Below are positions 60,925-64,000 of a DNA stretch of 64,000 nt, one piece after another. Origin of the DNA: Natronomonas salina. Its GTDB lineage: Archaea; Halobacteriota; Halobacteria; Halobacteriales; Haloarculaceae. The notes beneath the pieces were generated by a model, which saw only the letters and a list, made by a program, of their open reading frames with translations, ran no database searches and had not been told where the DNA came from. The translations under genes were made by a program, and so were the position numbers. The DNA lies in contig NZ_CP058335.1 in NCBI RefSeq assembly GCF_013391105.1, positions 1,240,001 to 1,304,000 on the forward strand, read 5' to 3'. Position 1 is the stretch's first letter, and every line of letters begins with the position of its first letter.

Positions 60925-63900
60925 ATGCCAGAGACAGGCGCTCACCTCGTCGAGATGCGTCGCTATCTCCGGATCCAGCCGGCCGAGACGGCACTGACAG
61001 CCGAGACGGTCCAGCGGTCGCTCGCGGCCCTCCACGAGACGGTCGCGGAGCCGGGACGGCTCGGCGGCATCGAGTACCCGACCTACGAGGTCCTCCTCGC
61101 CGCCACGGGCACGACCGGCGATGCCGGCACCCGCTCGCTGGAGTGGTACGTCGGCGTCACCCCCGACGACCACCTCGCGGCGACCCGGCGTACGCTCCAG
61201 CAAATTCTCCCGGCCGCCTACGACGTCCACGACTGCGAGGCGAGCTACGTCGACCTCCTCAACCTGCCGCTCGCCGACGACTACGACCCCGAGACGGCCG
61301 CCCCAGAATATGCACCGCTCGAGGACTGGGAGCCGGCCGGCGTGGAGTACCACGGCGTCGGCACCCGCCCGAAGGACTGGCAGTACCCCCTCGAGCCGAT
61401 GGAGTCCTTCGCTGGCGTCGCCGACAGCGACCCTGACTGGCCGTTCGCGCGCGTCTTCGACGGCCTCGCGAGCGGCGACGCGCCGGCACTGTTCCAGCTG
61501 CTCGTCGAACCCAAACCGGACTGGTCGTACGACCGCGACGCCCGCATCCGCGCCATCGAGGGGCGACGCGACCTCTGGCGGCACTCGATCGCCAACGCCA
61601 TCGCCGAGGCGTTCTCCGGCCCGAGTGACCGCGAGCCACAGCGGTCCCGGACCGCACGGTCCACAGCCACGTCCACGTCGTCGTCCCCATCCACCTCCGC
61701 ATCCTCGTCCTCGAAGCCCTCGTATCGCCGCGAGTCGAGCTACGGCGAGCCCTCCAGGGACCCGTCACCCACAACCGGCGGTAGCGGTGGCAGCGATGGC
61801 GATAGCTCGTCGCACACTGCTTCCGACCGCGACCTGTCGCGGGCGGCGATCGAGCGTCTCGAGGCCCTGGAGCGCGTCGACACCCAGCAGTCGTTCACGG
61901 TCAACGCCCGCGCCATCGCCCTCGATACGGACGCCGACCGCGCCGATCGGACGCTCCGCCCGCTCGTGAACGCCTACAACCCGCTCAAGACGACGCACTA
62001 TCGCGTCGCGGGCCTCCAGCACCGGTACGGGTCGACCGACGCCAACGACCTGCTCACGCGACTGCTCAGCCGCGAGCTGACGACCGACCCCGAGCGGCTC
62101 CGCCACAAGATACCGTTCACCCCGAACAACAGCCCGGCGATCGTCGCCGGGCCCGACGCCCTCGGCGCGCTCTGTATCACGGGCGGGGCGGCCCTCTCCA
62201 GTGCGGCGCGACGCGCCCTCGCGACGACGCCCGAGGAGAAGACCGGCCTCCCGCTGCCGCCACGCGAAATCTTGAACCGCTATCTCGACACCGAGGGCAT
62301 GCCCGTCGGCCATCCCCGAACGGCCGACCGCGAGCCGCTCGAGGCCACCGTCGCCATCCCGCCCGGCGAGCAGTCGAACCACACGGCGATCCTGGGCCGC
62401 TCCGGCGCGGGGAAGTCGGTGCTCGCCCAGGGGATGAGCCTCGGGAACGACGACGCGACCGAGGGCGCGACCATCATCCTCGACTCGAAGGGTGACGGCG
62501 GCCCCGAGACCTACAAGCGCATGCACTACGCCAAACACGGCGACCTCGAGCACATCTATCACTTCGACTGCGAGGAGCTCCTGCCGGCGCTGCCCGTCCT
62601 CTCGATCGAGCCGCAGCTCGAGGCCGGCATCGACCGGACGCAGGCCGTCGAGACCGTCGCCGACCACTACCAGGAACTCATCGCCGGCTACATGGGCCAG
62701 GACAACTTCGAGGACGCGTCGATGGCCGTCGACGCCCTCGAGGACATCGTGAAGGCGATGTTCGACCCCATCCACGGCGCCGACGCCGTCTCCCATATCG
62801 ATATCGTGCACGCGGCCGGCCGGATGCATCGCACCGGCGAGCCGCCGACCGTCTCCGACCCGCTCCTCCAGGAGAGCCTCGAGGCGAAGACCGCGAACGA
62901 CCGCGAGATGTTCGACACCATCATGGGTGCCGTCACCCGCCGCCTCGGAAAGGTCACGAACGACAGCCGCCTCACACCGCTGTTCACGCATACCGGGATC
63001 CACAGCCACAACAACACCGACACCGACGATGATGATGCCGATGCCGCCCCCAGCTTCGACTTCCTGGACGTCCTCGACGAGCCGTGTACCGTCATCATCG
63101 ACACCAGCGGCTACCACGACGACCCCCGGAAGCTCCTGACGATCACGCTCATCTCGGAGCTGTGGCGGGCGCTGAAGCGCCGCCAGGCGCTCGCCGACCC
63201 GGGCGTGGCCCTCCCGCAGGTCAACCTGTTCGTCGAGGAGGCCGCCGACGTCGCCAGCTTCGACGTCCTCACGGACCTGCTCTCGAAGGGCCGCAGCTTC
63301 GGCGTCGGCGTCACCCCCATCCTCCAGTTCCCCGAGCAGGTCCGCGAGGAGAGCCTCCGCGCCTACCTCGAGCTCCACAAGGACATCGGCACGCACATCA
63401 CCGGGCCTCTCAACGACGCCGACGACCTCGCGAGCGTCTACAAGACCAGCGACCGCGACGCCGAGGAGATGGCCACCCGCATCGCGAGTCTCGACCGCGG
63501 CGAGTGGCTCGTCCGCCTCGACGCCCCCTACATGGAGGGCCGGCCCCGACCCCTCGTCTGTGAATCCCGGGCGCTCCCGCCCGGCCACCCCGAGGGCGAC
63601 GCCCCCCTCTCCGACCGCGAGGAGACGGACTACGAGGCCCGGAACACGCTCATGGAGACGCGGATGTACCGCGAGTACGGCCTCGCCGTCAGCGAGTACG
63701 CGCCCTCGGCCGCCGAGGACCCCGACGCGGGCGAATCCATCGACATCGACATCGAGGCGTTCGAACACGCCTTCGACACCACCATCCCGCACACCGAGCG
63801 GCTCCCTGACTGTGTCACCTACCGGCCGGAGCCGCCGTATCCGCTGTTCTGTACGAACTGCGAGACGCGACACGCGCCCAACACCCGCGGCATGGAGAAC

Positions 63901-64000
63901 GCGATTACGTGCTGTCACGACCTCGCGTCGGTCGACCGCGAGGACATCCCCATCACGAACCTCGATCTCCGCTTGACCGCCGCCGAGCGCCGCGCCAGCG
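60925..64000 (+). CDS. VirB4/HerA-like ATPase of a conjugative or integrative element (3' end outside window)
   Basis: More than 1025 residues from ATG 60925. Residues 1-210 are an N-terminal domain (GIEYPTYEVLLAATGTTGDA, then SLEWYVGVTPDDHLAATRRT). A serine-rich linker follows (about 235-290). The ATPase domain has Walker A GRSGAGKS at about 491-498, TIILDSKGDGGPETYKR, Walker B VNLFVEEAADVASF and a sensor-like GVTPILQFPEQVRE. Late in the sequence, CTNCETRH...CCH could bind zinc. The family drives DNA or protein export in type IV-like transfer systems of haloarchaeal plasmids. Strong GC-rich codon use. Confidence 0.82.
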   Translation, partial: MPETGAHLVEMRRYLRIQPAETALTAETVQRSLAALHETVAEPGRLGGIEYPTYEVLLAATGTTGDAGTRSLEWYVGVTPDDHLAATRRTLQQILPAAYDVHDCEASYVDLLNLPLADDYDPETAAPEYAPLEDWEPAGVEYHGVGTRPKDWQYPLEPMESFAGVADSDPDWPFARVFDGLASGDAPALFQLLVEPKPDWSYDRDARIRAIEGRRDLWRHSIANAIAEAFSGPSDREPQRSRTARSTATSTSSSPSTSASSSSKPSYRRESSYGEPSRDPSPTTGGSGGSDGDSSSHTASDRDLSRAAIERLEALERVDTQQSFTVNARAIALDTDADRADRTLRPLVNAYNPLKTTHYRVAGLQHRYGSTDANDLLTRLLSRELTTDPERLRHKIPFTPNNSPAIVAGPDALGALCITGGAALSSAARRALATTPEEKTGLPLPPREILNRYLDTEGMPVGHPRTADREPLEATVAIPPGEQSNHTAILGRSGAGKSVLAQGMSLGNDDATEGATIILDSKGDGGPETYKRMHYAKHGDLEHIYHFDCEELLPALPVLSIEPQLEAGIDRTQAVETVADHYQELIAGYMGQDNFEDASMAVDALEDIVKAMFDPIHGADAVSHIDIVHAAGRMHRTGEPPTVSDPLLQESLEAKTANDREMFDTIMGAVTRRLGKVTNDSRLTPLFTHTGIHSHNNTDTDDDDADAAPSFDFLDVLDEPCTVIIDTSGYHDDPRKLLTITLISELWRALKRRQALADPGVALPQVNLFVEEAADVASFDVLTDLLSKGRSFGVGVTPILQFPEQVREESLRAYLELHKDIGTHITGPLNDADDLASVYKTSDRDAEEMATRIASLDRGEWLVRLDAPYMEGRPRPLVCESRALPPGHPEGDAPLSDREETDYEARNTLMETRMYREYGLAVSEYAPSAAEDPDAGESIDIDIEAFEHAFDTTIPHTERLPDCVTYRPEPPYPLFCTNCETRHAPNTRGMENAITCCHDLASVDREDIPITNLDLRLTAAERRAS

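Noticed and set aside
60292-61584. 430-codon frame on the minus strand
   Set aside because: It covers an intergenic repeat and the antisense of the ATPase N-terminus, with no recognisable motif.
61765-63918. Long open frame of over 700 codons on the minus strand
   Set aside because: It is exactly antisense to the ATPase gene at 60925. Its composition (Asp/Val/Gly/Arg-rich, no domain) is the usual shadow of GC-rich coding DNA, while the plus strand has Walker motifs.

Overview
The window is from a halophilic archaeon (class Halobacteria). Most genes are GC-rich and encode acidic proteins. Many start leaderless or almost leaderless behind a TATA box about 27 bases upstream. Lineage-typical families are present: DUF58, membrane histidine kinases, haloarchaeal winged-helix regulators, TFB, a SWIM protein and IS1341-type TnpB elements. 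I saw no tRNA, rRNA or CRISPR array.

Layout. 1-9.1 kb: a partial sugar epimerase, a DUF58/DUF4129 divergent pair, two divergently transcribed membrane histidine kinases, a SWIM-protein pseudogene, and a nucleotidyltransferase-like/winged-helix gene pair. 9.7-15.4 kb: a DUF457 membrane hydrolase with a TnpB element inserted at its stop codon, a winged-helix regulator, a secreted protein, a DUF5658-like membrane protein and a tiny zinc-finger gene. 15.4-51.3 kb: a large surface-glycan locus. Its first operon (15.4-23.3 kb) overlaps almost end to end and encodes a dolichol-phosphate-type GT2, WecB, an SDR epimerase, WecC, a GT4, a deacetylase-like stub, a polysaccharide deacetylase and a sugar formyltransferase. 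An AT-rich block (23.3-33.4 kb) follows, with two glycosyltransferases, a GT-C-like membrane protein, a polysaccharide pyruvyl transferase overlapping a MurB-like flavoenzyme, and a flippase; it ends in about 1.8 kb of broken genes. A second glycan module (37.2-43.8 kb) repeats the theme: a GT2 paralogue, a wecB stub, a DUF354 protein, a GT4, a GT-C-like membrane protein and a second flippase. A TupA-like ATP-grasp protein, a sulfatase-family protein, an epimerase and an O-antigen-ligase-like protein complete the locus. 51.4-64 kb: accessory DNA with TnpB debris, a frameshifted PIN toxin beside an intact RHH antitoxin, winged-helix/SatD/DUF3307 genes, a doubly frameshifted TFB gene and a relic of a second TFB locus, a Fic/Doc toxin, GC-rich dispersed repeats, and the start of a large VirB4/HerA-like ATPase that runs off the end.

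How the genes work together (inference). WecB and WecC should supply UDP-ManNAc and UDP-ManNAcA. The GT2 proteins should load a dolichol phosphate carrier, GT4 enzymes extend the chain, the deacetylase, formyltransferase, pyruvyl transferase, MurB-like enzyme, ATP-grasp protein and sulfatase-family protein decorate or remodel it, and two flippases plus two multispanning GT-C-like proteins export and transfer it. The most unusual element is the MurB homologue, which keeps its catalytic residues and is translationally coupled to a pyruvyl transferase in an organism group without peptidoglycan. Several paired copies with one member broken (wecB, deacetylase, TFB) show that the region is still being rebuilt by duplication, deletion and IS activity.
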